Source: JBOGGX01 sp050744245 (lineage in GTDB: Bacteria; Actinomycetota; Acidimicrobiia; Acidimicrobiales; JBOGGX01). Taken from it: DNA of 17,206 nt. The notes below the pieces were generated by a model. It did not search any database, had not been told where the DNA came from, and was given only the letters and a program-made list of their open reading frames with translations. The DNA lies in assembly GCA_050744245.1 (NCBI GenBank), contig JBOGGX010000055.1:1-17206 (forward strand). Reading direction: 5' to 3'. The position numbers were made by a program, and so were the translations under genes. Of the stretch, positions 7,922 to 14,526 are shown piece by piece (positions within the stretch are counted from its first letter, which is position 1; every line of letters starts with the position of its first letter).

Positions 7922-7927
7922 TAGCGT
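7922..7927 (+). promoter_or_regulatory. Candidate -10 box (TAGCGT) for the deacetylase gene
   Basis: TAGCGT ends 8 nt before GTG 7936; CTGAAC at 7900-7905, 16 bp upstream, is a weak -35. This predicts a leaderless message independent of the thermonuclease gene. Confidence 0.4.
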
Positions 7928-7935
7928 CATCCTTC

Positions 7936-8769
7936 GTGACGACGCTGGCCGAGCGGTTGGGCTACGGCCCCGACGATCGGCTTCTCATCATCAACTGCGA
8001 CGATCTCGGATCCACGTACGCGGCCAACGTCGCCTGCTACGACGCCCTGCGCACCGGCATCGCCACCAGTGCCTCGCTGATGGTGCCGTGCCCGTGGGCT
8101 CGTGAGGCGGCGGCTCGCTACCGCGGCGAGGACGTCGGGGTCCATGTCACGCTCAACGCCGAGCACGACCTGTACCGGTGGGCGCCGATCACCCACGCCC
8201 CGTCGTTGCTCGACGGTGATGGCGGGTTCCCGCGCACCGTCGAAGACGTCTGGGACCACGCCGACCTCGACGAGGCGCGGAGGGAGAGCCGGGCCCAGGT
8301 CGAACGGGCCATCCTGTGGGGCTTCGACGTGAGTCACCTCGACTCGCACCTCGACGCCCTCATGCTCCGGCCCGAGTTCTTCGACATCTATCTCGACCTG
8401 GCCGTCGACTTCGGGCTGCCGGTGCGCCTGCCTTCGGTCACGGCCGAGCGCGTGGTCGGCTTCCCTTTCCGCCGCCTGGCGGCCGAGGCGGAGGTGGTCT
8501 CGCCCGACCACCTGGTCTCGGTCCGCTCGGTGGGGAGCCGGCGCGCCATCGAGCGAGCGGTGCTCGACCTCGCGCCCGGGGTGACCGAGGTCTACGTGCG
8601 GCCGGCGACTGACACGGCCGAGATCCGGGCCGCCATACCCGACTGGGCCGCCAGAGTCGACGACTTCGATCTCGTGGTCACCGACGGGAATCTGCGGGCC
8701 ATGCTCGACCGCGGCGGCGTCCGGCTGGTCGGCTACCGGGCCCTGCGCGACCTCCAGCGCCAGGGCTGA
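7936..8769 (+). CDS. ChbG/HpnK-type (YdjC family) carbohydrate deacetylase
   Basis: 277 residues from GTG 7936. Metal and catalytic motifs of the YdjC/ChbG/HpnK family are present: IINCDDLG with Asp22-Asp23, GVHVTLN with His70, and the HxxxH pair HLDSHLD at His134 and His138. E. coli ChbG removes acetyl groups from chitin oligosaccharides, and HpnK acts in hopanoid sugar biosynthesis; no neighbouring gene here points to either, so the substrate is open. No signal peptide, so probably cytoplasmic. The frame stays open upstream to 7609 inside the thermonuclease gene, but homology begins only after 7936, where a -10-like TAGCGT lies 8 nt ahead. The S9 peptidase gene follows 32 bp downstream. Confidence 0.87.
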   Translation: MTTLAERLGYGPDDRLLIINCDDLGSTYAANVACYDALRTGIATSASLMVPCPWAREAAARYRGEDVGVHVTLNAEHDLYRWAPITHAPSLLDGDGGFPRTVEDVWDHADLDEARRESRAQVERAILWGFDVSHLDSHLDALMLRPEFFDIYLDLAVDFGLPVRLPSVTAERVVGFPFRRLAAEAEVVSPDHLVSVRSVGSRRAIERAVLDLAPGVTEVYVRPATDTAEIRAAIPDWAARVDDFDLVVTDGNLRAMLDRGGVRLVGYRALRDLQRQG

Positions 8770-8787
8770 TCCGGCGCGGGCCGGCGC

Positions 8788-8793
8788 TACCGT
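8788..8793 (+). promoter_or_regulatory. Candidate -10 box (TACCGT) for the S9 peptidase gene
   Basis: TACCGT fits TANNNT and ends 8 nt before ATG 8802; no Shine-Dalgarno lies between. Suggests a leaderless transcript. Confidence 0.4.
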
Positions 8794-8801
8794 GCCGATC
8801 C

Positions 8802-11015
8802 ATGTCCGCGCCTGGTCTCTCCTCCGACCGCACGCTGTTGGCCCCGCCCGTGGCCAAGCTGGTCGACACCATCCGCCGGCTCCACGACGACGAGGTCGTC
8901 GACGCCTACGCCTGGCTGCTCGACCGCGACGACCCGGACACGATCGCCTACCTCGAGGCCGAGAACGCCTACACCGAGTCGGCGACCGCCGAGCTGTCGG
9001 ATCTCCGCCAACGGCTGTACCAGGAGATCAAGGCCCGGGTGCAGGAGACCGACCTCTCCGTTCCATCGCGCAAGGGACCATGGTGGTACTACGGCCGGAC
9101 GATCGAGGGCCAGCAGTACGGCCTCTTCTGTCGGCGGGCGGTCGGGGCCGATGAGGACGATCCCGAGAGCGAGCAGGTGCTCATCGACTCGAACCTGCTC
9201 GCCGGTGCGTCGCCCTACTTCGCCCTCGGAGCGGTCGATGTCAGTCCCGATCACCGTCTGCTCGCGTACTCGACCGACTATGAGGGCGACGAGACCTACA
9301 CCATGCGGTTCAAGGACCTCGAGACCGGCGAGCTGCTCGCCGACGAGCTGCCAGGCACGTACTACGGCACCGCCTGGTCGGCCGACGCGTCGGTGTTGTT
9401 CTACGTCACCCTGAACGAGGCCAAGCGCCCGTACCGGCTGTGGCGTCACCGGCTCGGCACCCCGGCAGCCGACGACGACCTCCTGCACGAGGAGACCGAC
9501 GACAGGTTCTACTGCTCGGTGTACCTCAGCAGGAGCGAGCGGTTCATCGTGTTCACCGTCGGCAGCGCGGTCACGAGCGAGGCTTGGGTCCTGCCGTCGG
9601 ACGATCCGCTGGGTCGTTTCTCGGTGGTGGAGCCGAGACGGCAGGACGTCGAGTACTCGCTCGACGACCAGGGCGACCGGTTCCTGATCCTGACCAACGA
9701 TGGGGCCGAGAATTTCCGACTGGTCGAGGCGCCCGTCGAAGCCGCCGGCCGGGAGAACTGGTGCGACGTGATCGCCCATCGCGACGACACTCGGCTCGAC
9801 AACGTCGACGCGTTCGCCGAGCACATCGTCGTCCACTTTCGACGCGAGGGCCTCACCGGGCTCCGCGTGGTGGCGACGACCGGGCCGGGGTCGGGCGGTG
9901 ACCGCCAGGGCGACACCCATGGCGGCAGCCACGAAATCGAGTTCCCTGAACCCGTGTACACCGTCGGGCCGGGCGACAACCCGGAGTTCGACACCCGAAC
10001 GTTCCGGCTGAACTACACCTCGCTGGTCACGCCGTCGTCGGTCTACGACTACGACATCGAGACCACGGAGCTGACCCTGCGCAAACGTCAACCGGTCCTG
10101 GGCGGCTACGACACCGAGCGCTACGAGACGCTGCGGGAATGGGCCACCGCCGACGACGGCACCCTCATCCCGATCTCGTTGGTCCGGCTGAAGGACACAC
10201 CGCAGGACGGCTCTGGCCCGCTCCTGCTCTACGGGTACGGCAGCTACGAGGCCAGCATCGACCCCGGGTTCCGTGTCACTCGGCTGCCGCTGCTCGACCG
10301 CGGGTTCGTCTATGCGATCGCCCACATTCGCGGTGGGGGTGAGATGGGCCGGCGGTGGTACGAGAACGGCAGGCTGCTCGACAAGCGGAACACCTTCACC
10401 GACTTCGTGGCCGCGGCCCGCCACCTGACCAAGACCGGCTACACCTCGGCCGACCGTCTGGTCATCCGGGGCGGCAGCGCCGGCGGGCTCCTCATGGGGG
10501 CGGTGGCCAACCTTGCCCCTGACGAGTTCCGCGTCGTCGTGGCCGAGGTGCCCTTCGTCGACGCGCTCAACACCATCTGCGATCCGTCGCTTCCACTCAC
10601 GGTCCTCGAGTGGGAGGAGTGGGGCAACCCGCTCGAGGACCCGGCCGTCTACCGCTACATGAAGTCGTACTCGCCGTACGAGAACGTCGAGGCCAAGGAC
10701 TATCCGGCGATCCTGGCCACCAGCGGCCTCAACGATCCCCGGGTCGGCTATCACGAACCGGCCAAGTGGGTGGCCCGGCTGCGCGCCACCAAGACCGGCG
10801 ATCGCCCGCTGTTGCTGAAGACCGAGATGGGCGCGGGCCACGCCGGTCCTTCCGGCCGCTACGACGCCTGGCGCGACGAGGCCTTCGTGCTCGCCTTCGT
10901 CATCGACCAGGTCGGTGCGCCGGCCGAACCCCTCGTACCTGTCGAAGCGGGCGACGAACCTGGCCGCGAAGCGGCCACTGACGCCCGCGCCGCTCAGGGC
11001 GCATCGCGCCCGTAG
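8802..11015 (+). CDS. ptrB: Oligopeptidase B-like prolyl oligopeptidase family (S9A) serine peptidase
   Basis: 737 residues. The N-terminal part matches the S9A start (DDEVVDAYAWLLDRDDPDT) and beta-propeller (PWWYYGRTIEGQQYGLFCRR, SPYFALGAVDVSPDHRLLAYS). The C-terminal alpha/beta hydrolase domain carries the full triad: Ser559 in RGGSAGGLLMG, Asp645 in SGLNDPRVGYHEPAKW, and His680 in GAGHAGPSGR. The IAHIRGGGEMGRRWYENGR block and the order of motifs are closest to oligopeptidase B (protease II), which cuts peptides under about 30 residues after Arg or Lys in the cytoplasm. It is some 50 residues longer than E. coli PtrB, through a Gly/Asp-rich insert near residue 367 and a loose acidic tail after 705. 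The 3' end overlaps the convergent flavin reductase gene by 22 bp. Confidence 0.92.
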   Translation: MSAPGLSSDRTLLAPPVAKLVDTIRRLHDDEVVDAYAWLLDRDDPDTIAYLEAENAYTESATAELSDLRQRLYQEIKARVQETDLSVPSRKGPWWYYGRTIEGQQYGLFCRRAVGADEDDPESEQVLIDSNLLAGASPYFALGAVDVSPDHRLLAYSTDYEGDETYTMRFKDLETGELLADELPGTYYGTAWSADASVLFYVTLNEAKRPYRLWRHRLGTPAADDDLLHEETDDRFYCSVYLSRSERFIVFTVGSAVTSEAWVLPSDDPLGRFSVVEPRRQDVEYSLDDQGDRFLILTNDGAENFRLVEAPVEAAGRENWCDVIAHRDDTRLDNVDAFAEHIVVHFRREGLTGLRVVATTGPGSGGDRQGDTHGGSHEIEFPEPVYTVGPGDNPEFDTRTFRLNYTSLVTPSSVYDYDIETTELTLRKRQPVLGGYDTERYETLREWATADDGTLIPISLVRLKDTPQDGSGPLLLYGYGSYEASIDPGFRVTRLPLLDRGFVYAIAHIRGGGEMGRRWYENGRLLDKRNTFTDFVAAARHLTKTGYTSADRLVIRGGSAGGLLMGAVANLAPDEFRVVVAEVPFVDALNTICDPSLPLTVLEWEEWGNPLEDPAVYRYMKSYSPYENVEAKDYPAILATSGLNDPRVGYHEPAKWVARLRATKTGDRPLLLKTEMGAGHAGPSGRYDAWRDEAFVLAFVIDQVGAPAEPLVPVEAGDEPGREAATDARAAQGASRP

Positions 11016-11506
11016 CCGCCCCGGAAGAACACCAGCGGCGGCGCCTCCCGGGCCACATCGAGGGCGGTGACCCGGCCGATCACGATCCAATGGTCGCCGC
11101 CCTCGTCGATCCGCTCGATCGTGCACTCGACCCACGCCAGGGCGCCGTCGAGGATGGGAGAGCCACCCGGGGCGGCGTGCCAGCCCAAGCCGGTGAACCG
11201 ATCGGCGCCACTCGTCGAGAACAACCGGGCGACGTGCTCCTGGTCCTCGGCCAGGACGTTGGCGCAGAAGATCCCGTGATCCCTGAGGGCGGGCCACGAC
11301 GTGCTCGCCTTGTCGACGCAGAACAGCACCAGGTGCGGCTCGAGCGACAACGAGGTGAACGAGCCGATGGACAGCCCGATGGCGGTGTCGGCCGGGCGGG
11401 CGGTGACGACCGCCACTCCGGTCGGATAGTGCCCGAGCACCTGGCGGTAGCGGGCGGTGTCGGTGGCCGGGCCGGTCGCGGCGCTGGGTTCGGGTCGGCC
11501 GGCCAT
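10994..11506 (-). CDS. Flavin reductase-domain (FMN-binding split barrel) protein
   Basis: 170 residues. Typical motifs of the flavin_reduct family are GHYPTGVAVVTA near residue 25, IGLSIGSFTSLSLEPHLVLF (flavin-binding region), FCANVLAEDQEHVARLFS, and the C-terminal WIVIGRV and LVFFRGGYG. Members are small NAD(P)H:FMN/FAD oxidoreductases (HpaC/HsaB type) that feed reduced flavin to a monooxygenase, or bind FMN for other work. No partner monooxygenase is visible in this window. It starts 24 bp after the end of the MBL-fold gene on the same strand, so cotranscription is likely. ATG 11506 is the only good start; no strong ribosome site precedes it. Confidence 0.88.
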   Translation of the reverse strand: MAGRPEPSAATGPATDTARYRQVLGHYPTGVAVVTARPADTAIGLSIGSFTSLSLEPHLVLFCVDKASTSWPALRDHGIFCANVLAEDQEHVARLFSTSGADRFTGLGWHAAPGGSPILDGALAWVECTIERIDEGGDHWIVIGRVTALDVAREAPPLVFFRGGYGRDAP

Positions 11507-11530
11507 GGCGTCGGATGGGACCGGGCCCGC

Positions 11531-12427
11531 CTAGCGGGGGGCCTGCTCGTCCGCTTCGTCGCTCCCGCCCGCTTCGGCTTGGTCCCCGGTGTCGGTCAGC
11601 GGCGGCCCCAGCGGCTGGTCTCCCAGTGAGATCGTTAGCCCCTCGTAGGCCGCGAGCAGCTCGCCGGGCATGTCGGCCTGGGCACGGACCCGGGTGACCA
11701 GCGTGTCGAGGGCATCGTCGTCGCGGTCAGGGTCGTGGTGGAACAGGGCAAGGCACCGGGCGCCGCTCTGGCGGGCGACGTTGACCGCGAACTCGACGGT
11801 GCAGTGGCCCCAGTGGCGCTTCTCGGCGAACTCCTCCGTCGTGTACTGGGCGTCGTGGATCAGCAGGTCGACCCCGTCGCACAGCTCGAGCACCGCGTCG
11901 GGGATCTCGAGGCCGCCGTCGGGAGGCTGCTGGTGGTCGCTGATGTAGGCGACGGTGGCGCCACCCATCTCGATGCGATACCCGATGGTGGCGCCGACGT
12001 GGGGCACCGCACGAGCCAGCACCTTGGCGTCACCGATAACGAGATCGATGTCGGCGACATCATGGAAGTCGACTTCGCCCCGCAGCTGCTTGGCCGACAC
12101 CGGGAAGAAGGGGGGCCGCATGAACTCGCCGAACGCGGCCTCGAGGCTGGAACCGTTCTCGGCCGGTCCGTAGATGTCGAACCGGGCGCCCGGCCGATCG
12201 GCAGGAGGAAAGAACGGCAGACCCTGCACGTGGTCCCAATGGACGTGGGTGACGAGCGCCGCGCCCCGAAAGCTGCCGTCCACCGGCAGCCGCTCGCCCC
12301 AGAAGCGCAACCCGGTGCCAAGGTCGAGCACCAGCGGAAGGGCGCCTGGTGTCTCGAGCGCGACGCACGACGTGTTGCCGCCGTACCGGCGGTTGCGTTC
12401 GCTCAGGCATGGGGTCGATCCCCTCAC
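11531..12427 (-). CDS. MBL-fold metal-dependent hydrolase
   Basis: 298 residues from GTG 12427. The zinc motif is THVHWDHVQG (His61, His63, Asp65, His66), with later ligands in VPHVGATIGY, ISDHQQ and LLIHDAQYT, and the family's closing HWGHCTVEFA and LALFHHDPDRDD. This order matches the phosphoribosyl-cyclic-phosphate phosphodiesterase / RNase Z-like branch of beta-lactamase fold hydrolases that start with a GVRGSTP signature. The first beta strand (NVTFYGVRGSTP) begins upstream of 12427 with no ATG, GTG or TTG before the TAA; a CTG at 12449-12451 preceded by GAACGAGG fits as the true start and would add eight residues. The acidic C-terminal tail (after about 270) is poorly conserved in type. 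Substrate unknown. The flavin reductase gene follows in the same operon. Confidence 0.87.
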   Translation of the reverse strand: MRGSTPCLSERNRRYGGNTSCVALETPGALPLVLDLGTGLRFWGERLPVDGSFRGAALVTHVHWDHVQGLPFFPPADRPGARFDIYGPAENGSSLEAAFGEFMRPPFFPVSAKQLRGEVDFHDVADIDLVIGDAKVLARAVPHVGATIGYRIEMGGATVAYISDHQQPPDGGLEIPDAVLELCDGVDLLIHDAQYTTEEFAEKRHWGHCTVEFAVNVARQSGARCLALFHHDPDRDDDALDTLVTRVRAQADMPGELLAAYEGLTISLGDQPLGPPLTDTGDQAEAGGSDEADEQAPR

Positions 12428-12481
12428 GCCGTAGAAGGTGACGTTGAGCAGCGCGGCCTCGTTCCGTTCCTGGTCCCCGGC

Positions 12482-12487
12482 AGGTTA
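12482..12487 (-). promoter_or_regulatory. Candidate -10 box (TAACCT) for the MBL hydrolase gene
   Basis: On the minus strand TAACCT would start transcription near 12475, giving a leader of about 24 nt with a purine-rich AGGAACGGAACGAGG ahead of the CTG at 12451. It faces away from the box of the thioredoxin-fusion gene only 17 bp apart. Confidence 0.35.
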
Positions 12488-12504
12488 GCCACGCGATCAC
12501 GCAC

Positions 12505-12510
12505 TACGGT
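12505..12510 (+). promoter_or_regulatory. Candidate -10 box (TACGGT) for the thioredoxin-fusion/UGSC operon
   Basis: TACGGT ends 7 nt before GTG 12518 with no Shine-Dalgarno between, so the operon message is probably leaderless. No good -35 is visible, and the upstream space overlaps the divergent MBL promoter. Confidence 0.45.
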
Positions 12511-12517
12511 CGGCGTC

Positions 12518-13951
12518 GTGGGCCTGCCCGACGGCCTGGTGGCCGTGGTGAAACGTGACTGTCCCACCTGCGTGCTGGTCGCGCCGGTCCTGTCCGACCT
12601 GGCGACTCGGGCCGGCCCGCGCTTGACCGTCTACAGCCAGGACGACCCGTCGTTTCCCGAGGGCGTGGCCGTCGAGGACGACCGCCGGCTGGCCGTGTCC
12701 TGGCATCACCAGATCGAGACCGTGCCCACGCTGCTTCGCGTCGCCGACGGACGCGAGGTCGACCGCACCGTCGGGTGGTCCCGCGACGCCTGGGAGCGGC
12801 TCACCGAGGTGTCGGGGCTGGGCGCGGGTCTGCCCCAGCAGCGGCCCGGCTGCGGATCGCTGTCGGTCGACCCCGATCGGGCGGGCGAGCTCGCCGCCCG
12901 CTACGGCTCCTCGTCGCTGCGCAGTCGACGGGTCGAGCTGGCCGACGCCGAGGACGAGTTCGAGGCCATGTTCGCCCGCGGCTGGTCCGACGGCCTGCCG
13001 CTGGTGCCCCCGACCGAGGGCCGCGTCGTGCAGATGCTCGACGGGATCTCGCGGCCGGCGGGCGAGGTGGTGGCCAGGGTGCCGCCGGCCCTGGCCGAAG
13101 CCACGGTCGAGAAGGTGGCGGTCAACGCGGTCATAGCCGGCTGCCGTCCCGAGCACCTGCCCGTCGTCATCGCCGCCCTGGCCGCGGCCTGCACCGACGA
13201 GTTCAACCTCCACGGCGTGCTGGCCACCACCATGCCGGTCGGTCCGGTGCTCGTGGTCAACGGCCCCATTCGCTCGGCCGCCGGCATGAACAGCGGCATC
13301 AACGTCCTTGGTCAGGGGAACCGGGCCAACCTGACCATCGGCCGGGCGCTGCAGCTCGTCGTGCGCAACGTCGGCGAGGGCCGCCCCGGCGAGGTTGACC
13401 GGGCGACCCACGGCAACCCGGGCAAGGTCGGGTTCTGCTTCGCGGAGGACGAGGAGGGTTCGCCGTGGGCGCCGCTGTCGGTGGAGCGCGGCTTCGAGGC
13501 GGGCACGTCGACGGTCACCGTGTTTGCGGGCGAGGGACCGAGGTGCGTGGTCGACCAGGTGTCGCGCCACCCCGACTCGCTGGCGCGGAGCCTGGCCGCC
13601 TGCCTCCGGACCGTCCACCATTCGAAGCTGCCGATGGCGTTCGACGCCATCGTCGTCGTCGGACCCGACCACGCCAGGGTGTTCGCCGAGGCCGGGTGGT
13701 CCAGAGCGGACCTTCGGGATCGACTGATCGAAGTGTCGACGTCGCCCGGATCGGAGTTGGTGAGGGGGGCGGGCGGCATCGCCGAGGGTGTCCCGGCGAG
13801 CCTGGCCGACGTCGACCTGCCCAAGTTCCGGCCGGGCGGCATCCACCTGGTCCACGCCGGCGGGCGGGCCGGTCTGTTCTCGATGATCATCGCCGGTTGG
13901 GTCAACGGGCCCGGCGGCAGCCAGATCGTGACCACGGAGGTGCAACCGTGA
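12518..13951 (+). CDS. Thioredoxin domain fused to a large conserved domain; partner of the UGSC selenoprotein
   Basis: 477 residues from GTG 12518. Residues 1-110 are thioredoxin-like: VKRDCPTCVLVAPVL gives the CxxC pair Cys15/Cys18, and IETVPTLL gives the cis-Pro (Pro70) facing it. After a linker, residues about 145-475 form one conserved domain that starts GWSDGLPLVPPTEGRVVQML and contains VAVNAVIAGCRPEHLPVV, NGPIRSAAGMNSGINVLGQG and IHLVHAGGRAGLFSMIIAGW. I do not know a biochemical function for it, but recall such proteins next to UGSC genes. No signal peptide, so cytoplasmic. The frame is open back to 11735 but that part is antisense to the MBL gene; the TACGGT box 7 nt upstream supports 12518. 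Its TGA overlaps the GTG of the UGSC gene. I infer that the CPTC site reduces or relays electrons to the selenoprotein. Confidence 0.85.
   Translation: MGLPDGLVAVVKRDCPTCVLVAPVLSDLATRAGPRLTVYSQDDPSFPEGVAVEDDRRLAVSWHHQIETVPTLLRVADGREVDRTVGWSRDAWERLTEVSGLGAGLPQQRPGCGSLSVDPDRAGELAARYGSSSLRSRRVELADAEDEFEAMFARGWSDGLPLVPPTEGRVVQMLDGISRPAGEVVARVPPALAEATVEKVAVNAVIAGCRPEHLPVVIAALAAACTDEFNLHGVLATTMPVGPVLVVNGPIRSAAGMNSGINVLGQGNRANLTIGRALQLVVRNVGEGRPGEVDRATHGNPGKVGFCFAEDEEGSPWAPLSVERGFEAGTSTVTVFAGEGPRCVVDQVSRHPDSLARSLAACLRTVHHSKLPMAFDAIVVVGPDHARVFAEAGWSRADLRDRLIEVSTSPGSELVRGAGGIAEGVPASLADVDLPKFRPGGIHLVHAGGRAGLFSMIIAGWVNGPGGSQIVTTEVQP
13936..13941 (+). promoter_or_regulatory. Strong ribosome binding site (GGAGGT) of the UGSC gene
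   Basis: GGAGGT lies 6 nt before GTG 13948, inside the last codons of the thioredoxin-fusion gene. Together with the GTGA overlap it makes the UGSC start secure and suggests a higher or coupled translation rate. Confidence 0.75.
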
Positions 13952-14463
13952 AGCTCGTTCTCGACCCGACGTCTGAGCGGGCGCCGACCGACCGGCCTCG
14001 GGCCGCTCGACCGCCGACGCTCGACGGCGTCACCGTCGGCCTGCTCGACATCTCCAAGCCTCGCGGCGACGTGTTCCTCGATCGTGTCGAGGCCCACCTG
14101 ACGCGGCGCGGGATCGAGGTGAGGCGCTACGCCAAGCCGACGTTCACCAAGCCGGCACCGGTCGACCTCCGGCACCGCATCGCGACCGAGTGCGGGGCGG
14201 TGATCGAGGCGTTGGCCGACTGAGGGTCGTGCGTGTCGTGCAGTGTGCACGACGTCGTCGATCTCGAGGGCCGGGCCGTCCCGTCGGTAGTCGTCGCCTC
14301 GACCGCGTTCACCGATGCGGCCGAGGCCCAGGGCCGGTCGCTCGGGTTCGAACCGGCGGTGGTGTTCGTCGCCCATCCGATCCAGGACCGGACCGACGTC
14401 GAGATGGAGGCGCTGGCCGACGACGCGGTCGACGCGATCATCACCGCCGTCACCGCGCCATAG
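13948..14463 (+). CDS. UGSC-family selenoprotein, in-frame TGA (14221-14223) read as selenocysteine
   Basis: Read through the TGA, the frame gives 171 residues ending at TAG 14461-14463. The sequence around the TGA is IEALAD-U-GSCVSCSVHD, with Sec at residue 92, Cys95 and Cys98. This is the motif after which UGSC-family (seleno)proteins are named. The part before (GVTVGLLDISKPRGDVFLDR, KPTFTKP, HRIATECGAV) and after (GRAVPSVVVASTAF, VVFVAHPIQDRTDVEMEALA) both belong to that one family, so neither half is a complete protein. A SECIS-like hairpin starts 11 nt after the TGA. Start GTG 13948 has a GGAGGT and a 4-bp overlap with the upstream gene. A redox or nucleophilic Sec is expected; the reaction is unknown. 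If the host lacks selA, selB, selC and selD, the TGA would be a nonsense mutation and this a pseudogene. Gene callers would report 13948-14223 or a false second gene from 14233. Confidence 0.85.
14233..14255 (+). promoter_or_regulatory. Bacterial SECIS-like hairpin for selenocysteine insertion
   Basis: GTCGTGC (14235-14241) pairs perfectly with GCACGAC (14247-14253); two G-U pairs extend the stem to 14233/14255. The 5-nt loop is AGUGU. The upper stem starts 11 nt after the UGA and the loop lies 19-23 nt after it. Known bacterial SECIS rules ask for a loop 16-37 nt downstream, a short stable upper stem and a G among the first two loop bases; all are met. Confidence 0.72.
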
Positions 14464-14481
14464 ACGCGCCGCGAGATCCGT

Positions 14482-14526
14482 TCTGTGTCGGGTTGCGCCG
14501 GCTATTCGAGCCCCAGACGACACAGA
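14482..14526. terminator. Nested inverted repeat between convergent UGSC and mutY genes, possible bidirectional terminator
   Basis: TCTGTGTCG (14482-14490) and CGACACAGA (14518-14526) form a perfect 9-bp stem. The 27-nt loop holds a small hairpin GGCT-ATTCG-AGCC (14500-14512). It lies 18 nt after the UGSC stop and covers the last codons of mutY. There is no U-tract. Confidence 0.4.

Noticed and set aside
8787..11297. Very long minus-strand open frame (836 codons) opposite the S9 peptidase gene
   Set aside because: It is antisense to a peptidase with an intact triad, its Arg/Val/Gly-rich composition is typical of high-GC shadow frames, and it shows no family motif.
11735..12517. N-terminal extension of the thioredoxin-fusion gene
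   Set aside because: The frame is open, but the extra 261 codons are antisense to the MBL hydrolase and have no recognisable sequence; the promoter-like box favours 12518.
14340..14356. GGTTCGAAC string resembling a tRNA TPsiC arm
   Set aside because: It lies inside the UGSC coding frame (SLGFEPA) and there is no acceptor stem or anticodon arm around it.
14233..14463. Separate short gene starting at GTG 14233 after the TGA
   Set aside because: It would lack the N-terminal half of the UGSC fold, has no ribosome site of its own, and is in the same frame as the preceding 91 codons; read-through is the simpler reading.
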